A stretch of 64,000 nt of DNA, from contig SGPL01000086.1 in NCBI GenBank assembly GCA_004802705.1, forward strand, positions 1 through 64,000, written 5' to 3'. A program made the translations under genes and the position numbers. Positions 1 through 12,258 of the stretch are shown here, piece after piece. Each line of letters starts with the position of its first letter. Position 1 is the first letter of the stretch. This stretch comes from Bondarzewia mesenterica. Taxonomy: Eukaryota > Basidiomycota > Agaricomycetes > Russulales > Bondarzewiaceae. The notes under the pieces were generated by a model. The model was not told where the DNA came from. It made no database searches and saw only the letters and a list, made by a program, of their open reading frames with translations.

Positions 1-3000
1 CATAGATTCTCCTTTGGCAGCAGCTCACTGTCTTTACTGAGATGTGGATTCTCGATGAGCCATATTATCAGTACCTCCTCACCCTCTATCGAGGTGTGAA
101 CTAACTCAGGAGGTATGAGTTGTCATATTTCCAATTGCACCAAGGAGAGTTATTGTCAACAATAGTGAATAAATGATCATCTTGCTTTAAAAATTAGTGC
201 TGATTTTCATACAGAGGTAATCAGTCATGCCTCAAGGTAGATAATAGCAGAGAGCATCCTCCTGTACTCAAATTGAGCACTTAGATTGAGCAAGAAGTTC
301 ATCTTGCCCATGTCACACTTAGTGTAAGTCGATGTCAGTGAGATAGTCAGATCGATCACTGAGGGGTTAGTGAGAATATGGGTCAGAGAGATATAATGAA
401 GGTCAAGGAGATTGAGAAGGGTAAATTGCTAGCTGGTGAGCAGATAGCATAGATGAGTGGGTTGCGTGCTGAGAGTTAAGATGAAAAATTGATCGAACTA
501 ATTAGTCATATGTCTCATCTTTCTTACTACAACTATGCATCTTTGCCCTTATTTTTTTAGCTCATATTTTTGTGATCTTGATTGTGAATAAAATTGATGT
601 TATGTGGCATTTTATTTATTTTTCTTTTCAGAGTGCTAAAAATAGCAAAAAAAACATATAAAATATGTGCTGCTGATTCATGCTTTTGAAAAGAATAGCC
701 ACTGGAAAAAAAAGTAGATGCTGATTTAGCAGCAGCAAGATGCATATAAGTTGGCAAATTTGTCTGGCTTAGTTAAACTGTAGACACATCTTGTATTACT
801 TATTCTACTTTGAAAATAAACACTTGTTTAGACTGACTCGCAGCAAGTAGGTTGCTGTCAGCACTGAGATTCCTTGCACAAGTCGTGTAAGTTGCAAAAG
901 TTCAAAAAAAAAAAAAACTTGCCCTTTTGCTGATGATGGCTGCATCACATCTATTAGAGTGACAATGCCTATCTAAGAACTTTTGATGACCTGTTTTATT
1001 GAGCATCACAACTGTATCACACAAATCACACATAACTTTGTGCTGTCTGGTCCTAGGATTAAACATTGTTGTAAGTTGTCAGCTAGTGTCAACTAGAATA
1101 GTGAGAGATTGTGAGTACAACTGTGCGTCCAGATTTTTAGAAGACATGAGGAGTGATTCATGGCCCTGAAGGAGGAGGAGAACACGTTAATGAGCACCCC
1201 TGCTCCCTAACCATGGAGACTACCATTTTTGCCTCTTAGTTTCAGATCTAGAACCTTCACTATCTCCATCCATTTGCAATGTCTTGCAATCTCTGTTGAC
1301 CTTTTGTGATCTTTTGCGATTTCCCCTCAGCTTGACTGCTTCGACCCCAGATCACGAGACCTTTCCTTGTTGACACTCCAGACCTACCCCACATGTCAGA
1401 CTTCTACGATCGACAAATGCTGAGCAGCACTCAAGCTCATCTGTTCAGCACGATCACTTTCGGTATGATCGACTGACCACCTGCAACATCACCTACAATC
1501 CATTCTGATCTAATATCACTCAGAGCACACGCTCCTCCATTCCATCATTTTATCACATGTTATTTCTAGGAGACTTCATAGGGCACCTATTAGGTTCACC
1601 AGATTACCTTTTACCTTTCGATCTCACATGCTTTCACTTCCCTTTGAACCGATGCCAGATTACTGGTCGCTGAATCTTCCTGTTCCTGTTTTTCATTCTA
1701 TTCTTCCTGCTCTGACTTCACCCTTGTTCGCTCATTTTCTACCTTCATCGTATGATGTTCACTATATCTTTTGGTCTCCCTTCTCTGCTCCCCGCTTATT
1801 ATATAAGCTATGATACATCTCTGCAAAATATCAGATTAGTCTCCAGACTTCAGACCTCATTTCACCTGTGTGAACTGTGACTATGACTGTGACCTATGAC
1901 TTGTGACTTGTGACTTGTGACTTTGACTTTGACTTTGCTGTGACTTACTGTGACCTTCAACATTGCTCATCTACCTCTAACACCATGCTTCATCTCTATA
2001 TCCTATCCATCCTCCCATTCTATAACATCTCAGACCTTTGACCCTAAATATTGCACGGACTTCGCACCTTTATCAGAATATTGCTCCAATATTACACCTG
2101 ATCGCATGCTCTCATTCATCTTTCATACCCACCCACTTATATATCTGTGTCTTTGCAGCAGACATCTACTNNACTCACCCTCTTGCACATTGCCTGTGGT
2201 GTCTTTTGGGGTGCTGTTTCTCCCCTAGGGGCATCGTGAGTGTATCAATGTCAAATAGCACATCTAAAGATTTAAAGTATGAAAATAATTGCATATCACG
2301 ATCAAGATTAGCATGTATGTGAATTACATAAGCATGGCAGTTACACTGGATCACACTACAAACTGGGCTTATCGAGCCATGGAAGGCTCTGGGAATGGAT
2401 TTCACACAGTTTGACATGCTCATCTTAAATTATTTGCTTTATAGATACTCAAAAGACTCAGGTTAACCTTTCTCAATTTAATCTAATTATTGTGGCTCGT
2501 GAATGCAAACCTTCATAAAAGAGGCCTCACAAGTTGTTGAAAGGACCCCTGACACCATTCAGAGGGCATCATTATAGATAGTTGGAGTCGCAGAAACCTC
2601 TACTAGTTGCCCCTTGGATAAGACCAGTAAATTCAACATATCATGTGATCTGTGTTGCTGATAGCAGTCAAGAGAGGGACAACTCCTGTAGCAATAATCA
2701 CTACATAAATCTCATCCAAAAAGATATCTGAGAGTCTGAATCACTTTCATAAAGATGCCTAAGCTTTCTGTCTGTTCGTATCTACCGTGGCTGTAGAGAA
2801 ATTCATTAAAATGCTGTTTCATCCTATTTCTGTGAGTTTTACTTCAAATCACTCCATTCTTGTCTTCATCACCTCTGTCTCATCAAACAGATCAATATTC
2901 TGTATTTATATATATATATATGACTGCTTTTGGCTGAGCTACAAATAGATTTTCATTATGAGGCTTTTTTTGGCCTTTTTTTGCTATTTTAGCTATATGA

Positions 3001-3031
3001 CGTGTCATGTCATTATTTTCAAAAATAGCTG
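1..3031. other. AT-rich gene-free stretch
   Basis: No convincing gene is visible. Open frames are short (under about 95 codons) and match no family I recognise. The stretch is AT-rich with homopolymer runs, a TA dinucleotide run near 2909-2921 and two ambiguous bases at 2171-2172. A TGACTTG-type short tandem repeat lies at about 1870-1960. The composition resembles the transposon-rich DNA that follows, so this is probably old repeat-derived sequence, but I could not delimit an element or terminal repeats in it. Confidence 0.6.
1870..1960. repeat. short tandem repeat, TGACTTG/TGACTTTGACT type
   Basis: Imperfect tandem copies of a 6-8 base unit (TGACTTG, TGACTTT, TGACTG) run through this segment. 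It is simple-sequence DNA inside a gene-free stretch. No function is inferred. Confidence 0.7.
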
Positions 3032-3039
3032 TAGGGAAT
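3032..3039. repeat. 8-base target-site duplication (left) of hAT element
   Basis: TAGGGAAT directly before the left terminal repeat is repeated exactly at 6974-6981 directly after the right terminal repeat. An 8-base duplication is the signature of hAT-superfamily insertion. Confidence 0.8.
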
Positions 3040-6000
3040 TAGTGTGAAGAGAATTAGGGAATGTTAATTAGTAGGGCTAATTAGTGCATGGCTAATTACC
3101 TTTAATTTGCACAAATTTCAAAGAGGGTCCAAAGCGAGGTGTGAATTAGGGTAAATTATATAATGCTATTAAATTTATTTTTGATTTCAAAAATATCTGT
3201 GTTCTGCTGGGCAATAGGCTTAAACTAGCATTCATGACTTCTAAAACTCAGCTTTTTGATCTTAAAAAACTTAGATGCTATCTAACAAATCTTCTTAATA
3301 TACTGTCTTGTCCTCAAAAATCCCGATATAATTTTTGATAGTTTAGACTTGATAAAGAAGATGAAACTGACTTCGGGCATGAAGATGCTGTCAATCATTA
3401 GTTAGAGTGCAGGTTGAGTAATCAGATGGTGAGCTATGTTGTATTGCACGAATGTGATCTAGAGCTTATAGCTGTTGCAGATATACTCGAGAAATATCTC
3501 GTAGAGATGCTGGCTTCAATCCTTTTAGAGAAGTGGTTAAGTGATTTGATTATAAATGCTGAGAAGGTTTATTCACTCACTGACATTCTAGTATGCAATT
3601 TGAATTGAAGGAATATAATCATGAATTAACAAATGGCTACCTCGAATAGATACCAACCATCAAGTCCATTGGCCTTAGTGCTAGTAGTCAACTCACCCAC
3701 TTGAGCAATCTTGCTGCGACATCTATTACAAAGAAAAGCAAAAAGGCAGAAGCAGTGGCTATTCTTGAAACAAAGGTTGTATCATCAATAAATGACCATT
3801 ACACAGATAAAAAGGAAAGCTGAGAGTCGATAAAAGTAAATGGGGCTCAAATATTGGTGCTCCTCTATGATATCTCTTATATCTGCACTAACTAAGCAAC
3901 TAGCACTGAACATGTCTATTGTATTGCTAGTGCTAGATGTCACAAGACATGGGGGATGCCTCGCTCACATAGTCACATTTTAAAGCATGCAGCAGGATGT
4001 AGTTTACTTCTTGCAACATTTCTGAAGCTGTATTGAAAAGTGAATCAGGAGTTAGCAGGAAAGAGAATAGGGCCAGCAATCACTATAAGGGAGAAAAGGA
4101 ATGCACCAGAGAGTAATGACTCGGAGGTCGAGATTCAAGTGCAGAAAAAGGTGAGCACTAGGGCTCTTCATGGACTATCAACTGAATTAGATGTCTTCAT
4201 TATGGTAAGAAAAAAAACAGCTCAAGGAGAAAGCCGATCATGCTCTAACACTTTTTATTGCATACAATTACCTTCCTCCTCATCTTATGGATAGCATTAA
4301 GTTCAAAAATTTCTTTGCAATTTTAAATAGTGTTTACCAGCCACCATCTAAAATCACAATTATAGACAAGTTAATTTTGCAGGAGTCTGCAAAAATCTGC
4401 CTAAAAATGGTGGAATATCTATGAGGATGTCATAACCTTTCAGCTTCTTTTAATGGAGGCGCCACTTGTCAGCACCATGAATTCTATTCTGTGCATGTTT
4501 TGACACAGAGACATTGTATCTTCTTAATAGAGTTAGATGACACTTCTCAAGTTCAACATATGCACAAGTATATCATAAAACTCTTAGCAAATGTAAGTAA
4601 TTTATATGCTTTTTTAGCTTAAAGTGATGCAGTTGATCATCTCAATAAGATTATTGTGCTGATTGGCATTTATAACTTTGCCACAATCACATCAGATAAT
4701 ACAGGAAATACATGCAAGGCACGGGCTGTCCTGACAAAAAAAATTCCCACACATCATTAACATGCAAGACTCCTGCTACAAGCTAAACCTCACCATAAAA
4801 GAGATCTGCACACTTGATGAGTTCAAATGGATCAGTTTGTCTGCATGACTCAATGCTGTATTATCATTTGATGTATCATTTAGGTTATTACAGTCATACA
4901 AAAAATCATTAAATTTATGTTGAAATCATCATTGGCTGCTGCACCTTTTGAAGATGCATGAAAGAAACTCAAAATTAGTTGTAGACTCGAAGCAATTGGA
5001 AAAATGTGCTTCAGAACACTCAGCTAGTCAGCATCATCTATACTGTGCTGTTTGCCTGCATTTTGAGAAATTGTAAAAGATAAAAGCCTCAATATTATGA
5101 TTATGATACACTTTCAAAAACAAACTCATCAACATTGTTTCTAAACTGCATGCATAGGAATCTAATGACCTTTTTATTGATCCAATAGAGACAATCAAAC
5201 TAAAACTAGAACTTACAAAGTTCGTCACTGTGATGGCACCATTCATGAAGGCCATCAAGTGTCTAGAATTAATACATAGCACGGCAGCTAATGTTTACCT
5301 CTTTTAGTTAGTAGCACTGGCCCAACTTACATATCTCTTTGAAGGCGGCCGATCAGGCCTAAAAACAGGCACTGTGAAAAGCATCAGAGAGGTCGTAAAT
5401 AGGTGTTTTGACAAGATGATCAATCACTCACCAAGTGATATATATGTGGTTGCTTTCTTCCTTGATCCTCATGTGTGGATTTTTCTGTCACTTTCTATAC
5501 AATGCACTGTATTAATTGAATCTCTCATTAAGAAATCGTGATGCTCCAATACTCAAGCAGCAACACTTAAATCTACTCATCTTCTCACAGTTACAATTGC
5601 TCAGCTCTAGCCTGCAGCTATATCGGGTGCTCAGTCTGCTCAATCTATAGATAGAACAGAGGGTCAGTCCTTGTTTGAAGATATTCAAGACAGTGTTGCC
5701 TATGTAAAACAGCCAAAGGATGCCAGAGAAGCTTTACTCACAAGAGTCTTCAATGCACTCCTAGAGATGCTACGATGAGAGTACACGGATGTGTAATTAA
5801 AGGAGGAAATGATAGGCCAGAACCAAAAGTTAGCTGATATGATGCCACCCATGGCTGTTGACGCTTTAAAGAGATAGCTCTGAGTGTATGCATCAGGGGC
5901 AAATCTCTTTAATTGCAAGATGCGGAGTGATGATATGGTGATTGACTGGTGGGCGAAGATACAATGTGATGAGCTATGCACTGTTCTTGGAGTGAGTAAT

Positions 6001-6973
6001 AAGCTCTCGCATAATGAAAAAATAAAAACTGATATTACTGGGTTCAGATTTTAGCAGAGAAAGCCTTTGCCATCCTTTCTAACTCTATAGCAGACGAGCG
6101 TACTGCATCGGCCATCACAGACATGAATTCTGCTAAATGGAACCATCAGTTCATATCCACAATTCAAGATACTCTTTGTATCGCACAATTTCATCGAAAC
6201 AAGCCAGATGTTGGTAAATTCAACACATCCAGGTGACACTTCCCTATTGACATCACTCTCAGGCTCCTGATCCAAAGAAGATACCTACGGTAAAATGGCA
6301 AGATATGTCAGACATGCTGAAGATGAACAACGATGACCTGCTTCCCTTACCATCATCCAATGTCGGGGCAGTATCAAATCGAAAATCCATGGAGGATTCA
6401 GATGACGAACAGTTCATTAGTTCTGATTCAGAGGATAAAGGGTGAAGTTGCTTTGGCTAGACAAGAAAGGAAGAGGTAAAAGGACCATGAAAAAGCACTC
6501 ACTAATTGACAAGTTTTCCGTGGAGGACAACATGCCCAACATCAACCTATCTGCACCTTCACTCCGTGACATTCTTGATGAGGTGGCAGCACCTAGCGGC
6601 TCTAGAAAGGCACGTTCTGTCCTGAAAAATGCCCTCATCAATGGGATATCGAAGGAGGATGACATGTCTTGGAAGGACGTAAAGGGATTCAAATGGGACA
6701 CACAGATCTGATGTGCAGTAGGAGCTTTGCAATGCAGAGAGGGGCACGAGCGTCGAGCGCGGAGTTTGAACTCAGAAGCAAATAATACTCATGCACAAAT
6801 TAGGGTATATCACGGTAAATTAACCCGATTTGGAATGCAAATTTGCGTGAATTTGCACTGACACCTCTACTGCAAATCATCGCTAATTACATGCGTAAAT
6901 TTCGACCCAAATTTTGACCCTCCTGCAAATTTGCGTCAATTTCAGACCAGTTCATAATTCCCTCCACACTATC
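3040..6973 (+). mobile_element. decayed hAT-superfamily DNA transposon
   Basis: The element is about 3.9 kb. It has imperfect inverted ends: TAGTGTGAAGAGAATTA at the left, and the reverse complement of the right end reads TAGTGTGGAGGGAATTA (15 of 17 match). It is flanked by a perfect 8-base duplication (TAGGGAAT). Subterminal AT-rich motifs such as AATTAGGGTAAATT and CAAATTTGC recur near both ends. The interior has recognisable hAT transposase segments on the plus strand broken by stops and frameshifts, so the copy should be non-autonomous. Whether a functional relative exists elsewhere in the genome cannot be seen here. Confidence 0.85.
3913..6240 (+). pseudogene. hAT transposase remnant (BED-like finger to dimerisation region)
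   Basis: Conceptual translation across frames recovers several hAT landmarks in the correct order. Near 3930-4010 is a BED-like zinc-finger segment (HKTWGMPRSHSHILKHAAGC). Near 4270-4400 is a segment resembling the hAT region before the catalytic core. Near 4690-4850 is the block containing SDNTGNTCKARAVLTKKIP followed by a degraded LNLTIKEI. Near 5341-5500 is GTVKSIREVVNRCFDKMI with FFLDP. Near 6055-6180 is a C-terminal dimerisation-like segment containing LSNSIADERTASAITDMNSA. Numerous stops and frame changes separate these blocks, so no intact enzyme is encoded. Confidence 0.8.
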
Positions 6974-6981
6974 TAGGGAAT
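6974..6981. repeat. 8-base target-site duplication (right) of hAT element
   Basis: Exact repeat of TAGGGAAT seen at 3032-3039; marks the right boundary of the hAT insertion. Confidence 0.8.
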
Positions 6982-7911
6982 TGTAACTCCATCAAGGTCA
7001 CTCCCACGTTAAGAACCTCATGACTAAGATAGGGCTCACTCAAAAATGATGACATCACGTGAGGTGGCGCTGTCACACCTACAGCACTTTGGCAGGCGAG
7101 AGGCAATTTATTGCCTATTCGATGATCACTGTGCAACTTACAAAAAATCGGGCACTGTCAAGTTTGAGAAGAAGTCATTTGTGAATTATTGACAGTCTCT
7201 GAATTTACATAAGAGGCTCTGAAGATATGGAATAGAGTCGACTGTTTAGAGAAAGATAATTATTAAAATTTAAACAAATATTTAAAATTAATTAATAACT
7301 ACCTGGGCAAGTCACCGAGCTCAACAAACTATCAACGCTTGGATTCAATGGGCTGACGCAAAGCTACCCACTGCTGAGGCATGCAGAACCTCAGTGAACA
7401 CTGCCAAAAGAAGGTCAAGACACATCACTATGATGAAGATAAGGAGAACATCAAAGTGAGCTTCTTCATCAAGAAGCACACCGGACTCGAATACTGACCT
7501 GTGATCAGAGTCCTAACATTGAACCATCACTTGTTGCATGCAGAGGCTTCACGGATGTTGACATGACATCAAAAAGCAGGAAAGCCGCTGCTTATCACCA
7601 TCCTCTCAGGCTGGGTCTGGCTTCCTGCCAACTTGGAGATCACGAAGGGGTCAGCAGAATGACAGTGGACAGCTCAAACACACATCACCTCTCTCAGATG
7701 CTCTCTATCTCCCATCAATGTTCCGCTCATCCCTTTGACAATCCTACAGCTGCACGTGAGAAAATGCATCTGACTCCAAGTCCAGTGGGTGCGCCCTCGA
7801 GCAGCATGGGTCCTGTCAACAGGGAGATAAGTGGCATTATAATGGGCACGTCTATGCATACTGGGACATGGAAGGCCGTAAACTATGGGGAGGATAAGGC
7901 AATCAACATGG

Positions 7912-8130
7912 CAGACAAAAATGATGAGGTGGGCAAACCCGATGAGGTGGGCAAAATTGACGAAGTAAGCAAAAACTGATGAGGCGGGCGAAAATGATGC
8001 GACGGATGAAAATGCGGCAGGCGAAAATGACAAAGTGGGCAAAAATGATGTGATGGATGAAACTGATGAGGTAGGCAAAAATGGGATAGACAAAAATGAT
8101 GCAGACAGGAGCAATGCAGACAAAGATGAT
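7912..8130 (+). repeat. acidic-protein minisatellite (NDEVGK-type units)
   Basis: Repeated units of about 15-18 bases related to AATGATGAGGTGGGCAAA fill this interval. On the plus strand they translate to variations of NDEVGK / DEVGKN, giving a highly charged Asp/Lys-rich tract. The array lies upstream of the transposase core and may encode a low-complexity N-terminal extension. At least one stop interrupts it (near 7978). Confidence 0.75.
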
Positions 8131-8286
8131 ATGGTGAACGAAAATGACATGGTGGATGATGAACTGAACGATAATGCACTCTGGACCATAGATGCATTAT
8201 ATGTCAGTGACGATGAAGAAGATATGGATGTACATAGATTATCAGCACACAATGATATCATCGAGGATGAGGAACACTAGGATGAG

Positions 8287-10204
8287 TTGCTCGATAAAAG
8301 CATAAACCACGATTCGGAGGTGCATATTATCTATGCTGATACCAATGAGGGCTCAACTACAACACCTGTATCCCCTGCTATGCTAGGTCCAATGGGTCAA
8401 TATGTATTCACGCCAGTTAAGGATGCAGCACGGGCTGCAATGATGGACCTGGGGGTAATTATACAGCCTCGTCGAGCATCTGGCATTGAGCACAAGGCAT
8501 TCCCTTTTCCAAAGGACGAGGTATTGTAGAGACGACTAGAGATGATGCACATATTCCTGCGTAAGTATTACGACAACCATGCGCATCAAACGTGGGGTGT
8601 GGCATCACTGGATACAGCGGTCAGCTGGGGTAAAGGGCCCCATATGGTGAAGCGGCTGTGCGAGTGGGCACGCTTATTCATTACAGACCGCGATAACCTG
8701 CCGTTCAATCTCTATGGAACTTGGAATGTATGCATGCTGAATAAAGGGGAACTTACTTAAAAAATTCAGGCTCACTTGCAATCTCTTGGCCCATACATCA
8801 GAGCCATGGATATCGTGGACTTTCTTGATACACCCGACATCTGCTCCCACTATTCCCTTACCAAATGAATTTCACTTGCAATGGCAAAACGATGGATGCA
8901 CTTGATGGACTATCAATGGACAAAAACACTGAGCGGGCAGTATGTTGATGGGCATGAGCGTGACGATGTTGTCAATTATCGTCAGCATAAATTTCTCCCC
9001 ATAATGGCTGGACTCAAGCGAAACTCACGGGTTTAGAAAGATGGAGTACAGGAGGCAAGGGGGGGACCACCAGCATGATGGACAGTGGTCTGGTATCATG
9101 ACGAGAGCACATACTATGCAAATGACAGACATACGGTGTGCTGGGTTCACAAGAACGAGAAGGCAGTACCAAGGACGAAGGGCGAGGGACTATCTCTAAT
9201 GGTTGCAGATTTCGTATCAGCCAACTATGGCTGGCTGCGATCACTCGATGGACAGGATTCAGCGCGCGTGTTGTTCAAAGCAGGAAAGAATCGTAAAGGA
9301 TACTTACCAATGAAGACATCATTGCGCAGGTGACCCACACCATAGAAATTCTAGAAAAACACTTTTTTAAATGAAGACCACGCCTTCATCTTTGATAACG
9401 CGAAGATGCACCAAAAAATGTCCCGACGATGCCCTCTCTGCATGCAAGATGCCAAAGGGTCCGAGCAAGAAGGCAAATTTTATGGTCGAGCGCACAAAGA
9501 TCGGGAAAAAATGGCCAACCAATCTATGGTCTGGACGGAAAGCTGCAGAAGGAAAAGATTCCAATGGCAGGTGTAAGATTTCACGATGGCTCACCTCAAT
9601 CACTTTATTTCCCCCTTGATCATTCGGAACATCCAGGGATCTTCAAGGGCATGGCCAAAATTCTTTAGGAATAGGGCTATCTGAATGCTCCCAATTTATG
9701 TGCAGAGTGCGAGAAGTTCCAGTGTGCACCTGGTGCAACATCATGCTGTTGCAGACGACTTCTTTTTAATGAACTAGACTTCGTGACCGTCGAGTCCATT
9801 CTCGAGATGAAATGCAGGGTCAATGGCTATAAGGTTGTATTCTTACCAAAATTCCACCCTGAGCTCAATCTGATCGAGCAATGCTGGGGTTACTCGAAGC
9901 GCAAGTATCGAGAATATCCAAAGTCTTCAAAAGAAGCAGATCTTAAGCAAAATGTTGTCACTACACTCGAGTCTGTCCCTTTAGGTTCTATTTGCAAGTT
10001 TGTATTTTCAGTCACTCTGTGTAATTTTTCTTCTTACATGTTGTAACATTCAGATTTGCAGGGCGTGCACGCCGATTTATGGAGGTCTACCGTCGTGGCC
10101 TAAATGGAAAGCAAGCCGCATGGGCTTCAAAAAAATATCACGGTCATCGCACCTTACCTAACATGGATAAACTCCTCGAGGAGGTTAATGAGAAGAAGAT
10201 TTAG
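8287..10204 (+). pseudogene. DDE-superfamily endonuclease transposase, inactivated
   Basis: The frame carries the blocks of the DDE endonuclease family widespread in Agaricomycetes. An N-terminal helical region (about 8540-8870) is followed by a YQWTKTLSGQYVDGHERDD segment (about 8920). The acid triad motifs are all visible: VVWYHDEST (about 9085), FIFDNAKMH (about 9388) and ELNLIEQCWG (about 9860). A C-terminal RRGLNGKQAAWASKKYHGHR segment ends at TAG 10202-10204 after a probable intron near 9995-10052. In-frame stops at about 8758, 8866 and 9034 and at least two frameshifts between 9410 and 9600 break the gene, so it should be inactive despite retaining D, D and E. Confidence 0.85.
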
Positions 10205-10275
10205 AGTCTCGGATCTGATCATATATCATGTTTTATGTTTATAGTCTAGCTATTTGCACGCAGATGCTCACTATA

Positions 10276-10571
10276 CTGTACCATTCCGACCAATTCATTC
10301 TTGAAAATGACCCGTGTGACAGGTTTCAAGTTCATCCATTCATTTGGGGTAGGGTATGACTGTGACAAGGGGATAATTTCATTCCCAGTCAAAGTGTTGT
10401 GACTTCAGCTGCACCGCATTAGGTGTGGGTCACGAAATTTTGTGACACTCGCTAGATGACAACCGTCAAATGGTTTCGTACAGGCTTGATGTGACGTGTG
10501 ACACCCCCCAAAATTTCGTTCCGCCGGCACCCTTGTGATGTGTGACAAATGAATTGGTCGGAATGGTACAG
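10276..10571. mobile_element. MITE nested in the DDE transposon, TA-flanked
   Basis: A 296-base segment has inverted ends beginning CTGTACCATTCCGACCAATT at 10276 and ending with its reverse complement at 10571; the match extends about 24 bases. TA dinucleotides flank it at 10274-10275 and 10572-10573. It holds no open frame. The structure fits a non-autonomous Tc1/mariner-like miniature element that inserted into the larger transposon after that element's arrival. Confidence 0.8.
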
Positions 10572-10695
10572 TACTCTACTATACTCTACAATACTTATCG
10601 ACAGCAATAAGCACTTAAGACGGCTCGTTAACTTAGCCGTCACACCTGCATCACATGCACGTGATGTGGTCGCTTTTGAGTGAGCCCTATCTTAC

Positions 10696-10702
10696 TATAA
10701 AA
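10696..10702 (+). promoter_or_regulatory. TATA box of RAE1, abutting transposon end
   Basis: TATAAAA lies three bases after the end of the DDE transposon and its TA duplication. It is only about 30 bases from the RAE1 start codon at 10732, so the leader would be extremely short if this box is used. The transposon may supply further upstream promoter sequence. Confidence 0.5.
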
Positions 10703-10731
10703 GCAGACTAACGAGTGCTATTCGTTTGAAC

Positions 10732-12258
10732 ATGGCGTTTTTTGGTGCGGCATCGACGTCCTCCAATGTTGCCAGTGGTACCACCACTGCAGAGAAGGAT
10801 ATCGAAGTTATTGACCCACCTCCTGACTCCATCTCGTCACTTTCGTTCTCTCCGTTGGCTGATTACCTCGCAGTTGGCAGCTGGGATAATAATGTATGCG
10901 CCCAACTTCCTATCTCTTTCACTGTCAACGCTCACCTGGATTTTATAGGTACGCATTTATGAAGTGGGGGCAAATGGACAGACCCAGGGAAAGGCTATGT
11001 ATGGACATCAAGGACCTGTCCTAAGTCTGTGCTGGAACAAGGTGTGTGACTATTCAGTGGCCAGGCCTCTTGACAAACCTGACTGACAGATGTTACTAGG
11101 AGGGAAACAAGCTTATTTCTGGGGGTTGTGATAATACTGCAAGATTGTTCGATATTCAGACGGGTCAGTCGCAGCAGGTGGCTCAACATGATGCGCCTGT
11201 GAAGGCTGTCAAATGGATCGACACACCTCAGGGTGGCATTCTCGCTACGGGAAGCTGGGATAAGACGCTCAAGGTGCGTACAACCTCTTCTATCCGTCGC
11301 TGCTGTTACGCTGAAAGAAGACTCGTAGTATTGGGACTTGCGAACCCCAAATCCCATTTCAACAGTGCAGCTTCCCGAACGCTGCTACACATTTGACGTC
11401 GTCTATCCACTCCTTGTCGTCGGAACGGCCGAAAGGCACATCCAAATCTTCAATCTGTCTTCGAGTCCTACCACTCCATACAAAGTCCGTTTCCACACAC
11501 CCTTGCTTTCATTTGTCTGCTAACTCCATCCGCAGACGATGATTTCGCCTTTGAAATGGCAAACACGCGTGGTATCATGTTTCCCGACGAGCAATGGGTT
11601 CACTATCGGCAGCGTCGAAGGACGCGTTGCCATCCAGTGAGTACTCATTCATCTGTCCGCGTACTTCGCGCCTGACAGCTTGATTCACACCAGATATGTC
11701 GACGACAAAGATGCTGGGTAGTTCCAGCAACGAACTTGTACGCATCATTTTCCACTGACTTGGTGTTCACAGGAACAACTTTTCTTTCAAATGCCATCGT
11801 CGAGACCAAGGGCCGACAAAAGACCAATCACTCGTCTATGCCGTGAATGACATCACATTCCATCCAGTGCATGGCACGTTCTCAACCTGCGGTGCGCTCT
11901 CCGTTTCGCCAAATACCTCTCAGCGAAACAAGCTTATATTTTATTCATCACAGGCTCCGACGGAACCATCAACTTCTGGGACAAGGATGCTCGGAGCCGT
12001 CTGAAGAGTACGTCCGGCACACAGAAGTGACATGGCCACAGACTCACCTTGTCTTGTCTTCCCTTGCCTGCAGCTTTCGACCCCTGCCCAGCGCCCATCT
12101 CCGCCACTGCGTTCAACCGCAACGGCACGATTTTCGCCTATGCCATTTCATATGATTGGTCCAAGGGACATTCAGGCGCAACGCCAGGCACCCCAAATAA
12201 AGTGATGCTGCATGCCACGAAAGACGACGAGGTGAAGAAAAGACCTTCCAAGCGGTGA
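10732..12258 (+). CDS. RAE1: mRNA export factor Rae1/Gle2 (WD40 beta-propeller)
   Basis: The product binds the nuclear pore through a GLEBS-containing nucleoporin (Nup98 family) and helps mRNA export and spindle function. The spliced protein is about 340 residues, the family's usual length. It starts [16 protein letters not shown] and runs through several WD40 blades: [66 protein letters not shown], then [28 protein letters not shown] and the C-terminal YDWSKGHSG. These blocks are typical of Rae1. Short introns separate the exons, for example one right after WDNN. The stop is TGA 12256-12258. The upstream neighbour is a transposon end 40 bases before the ATG. Identification is firm; exact exon borders are read by eye. 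Confidence 0.93.

Larger units (their letters stand above)
7027..10692 (+). mobile_element. decayed DDE-endonuclease DNA transposon with TA target site
   Basis: This 3.67-kb element is bounded by long terminal inverted repeats. The first 19 bases, AGATAGGGCTCACTCAAAA, are identical at both ends, and similarity continues to a shared ACATCACGTG about 35 bases in. A TA dinucleotide flanks each end (7025-7026 and 10693-10694), as expected for Tc1/mariner/IS630-like insertion. The interior encodes a broken DDE-superfamily endonuclease and an acidic repeat-rich segment, and a MITE sits near the right end. It begins 45 bases after the hAT element's target duplication and ends just before the RAE1 promoter. 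Confidence 0.88.

Noticed and set aside
7674..8261. 195-codon minus-strand Ser-rich frame
   Set aside because: Antisense of the acidic minisatellite in the DDE transposon; Ser/Phe repeats are a by-product of the repeat.
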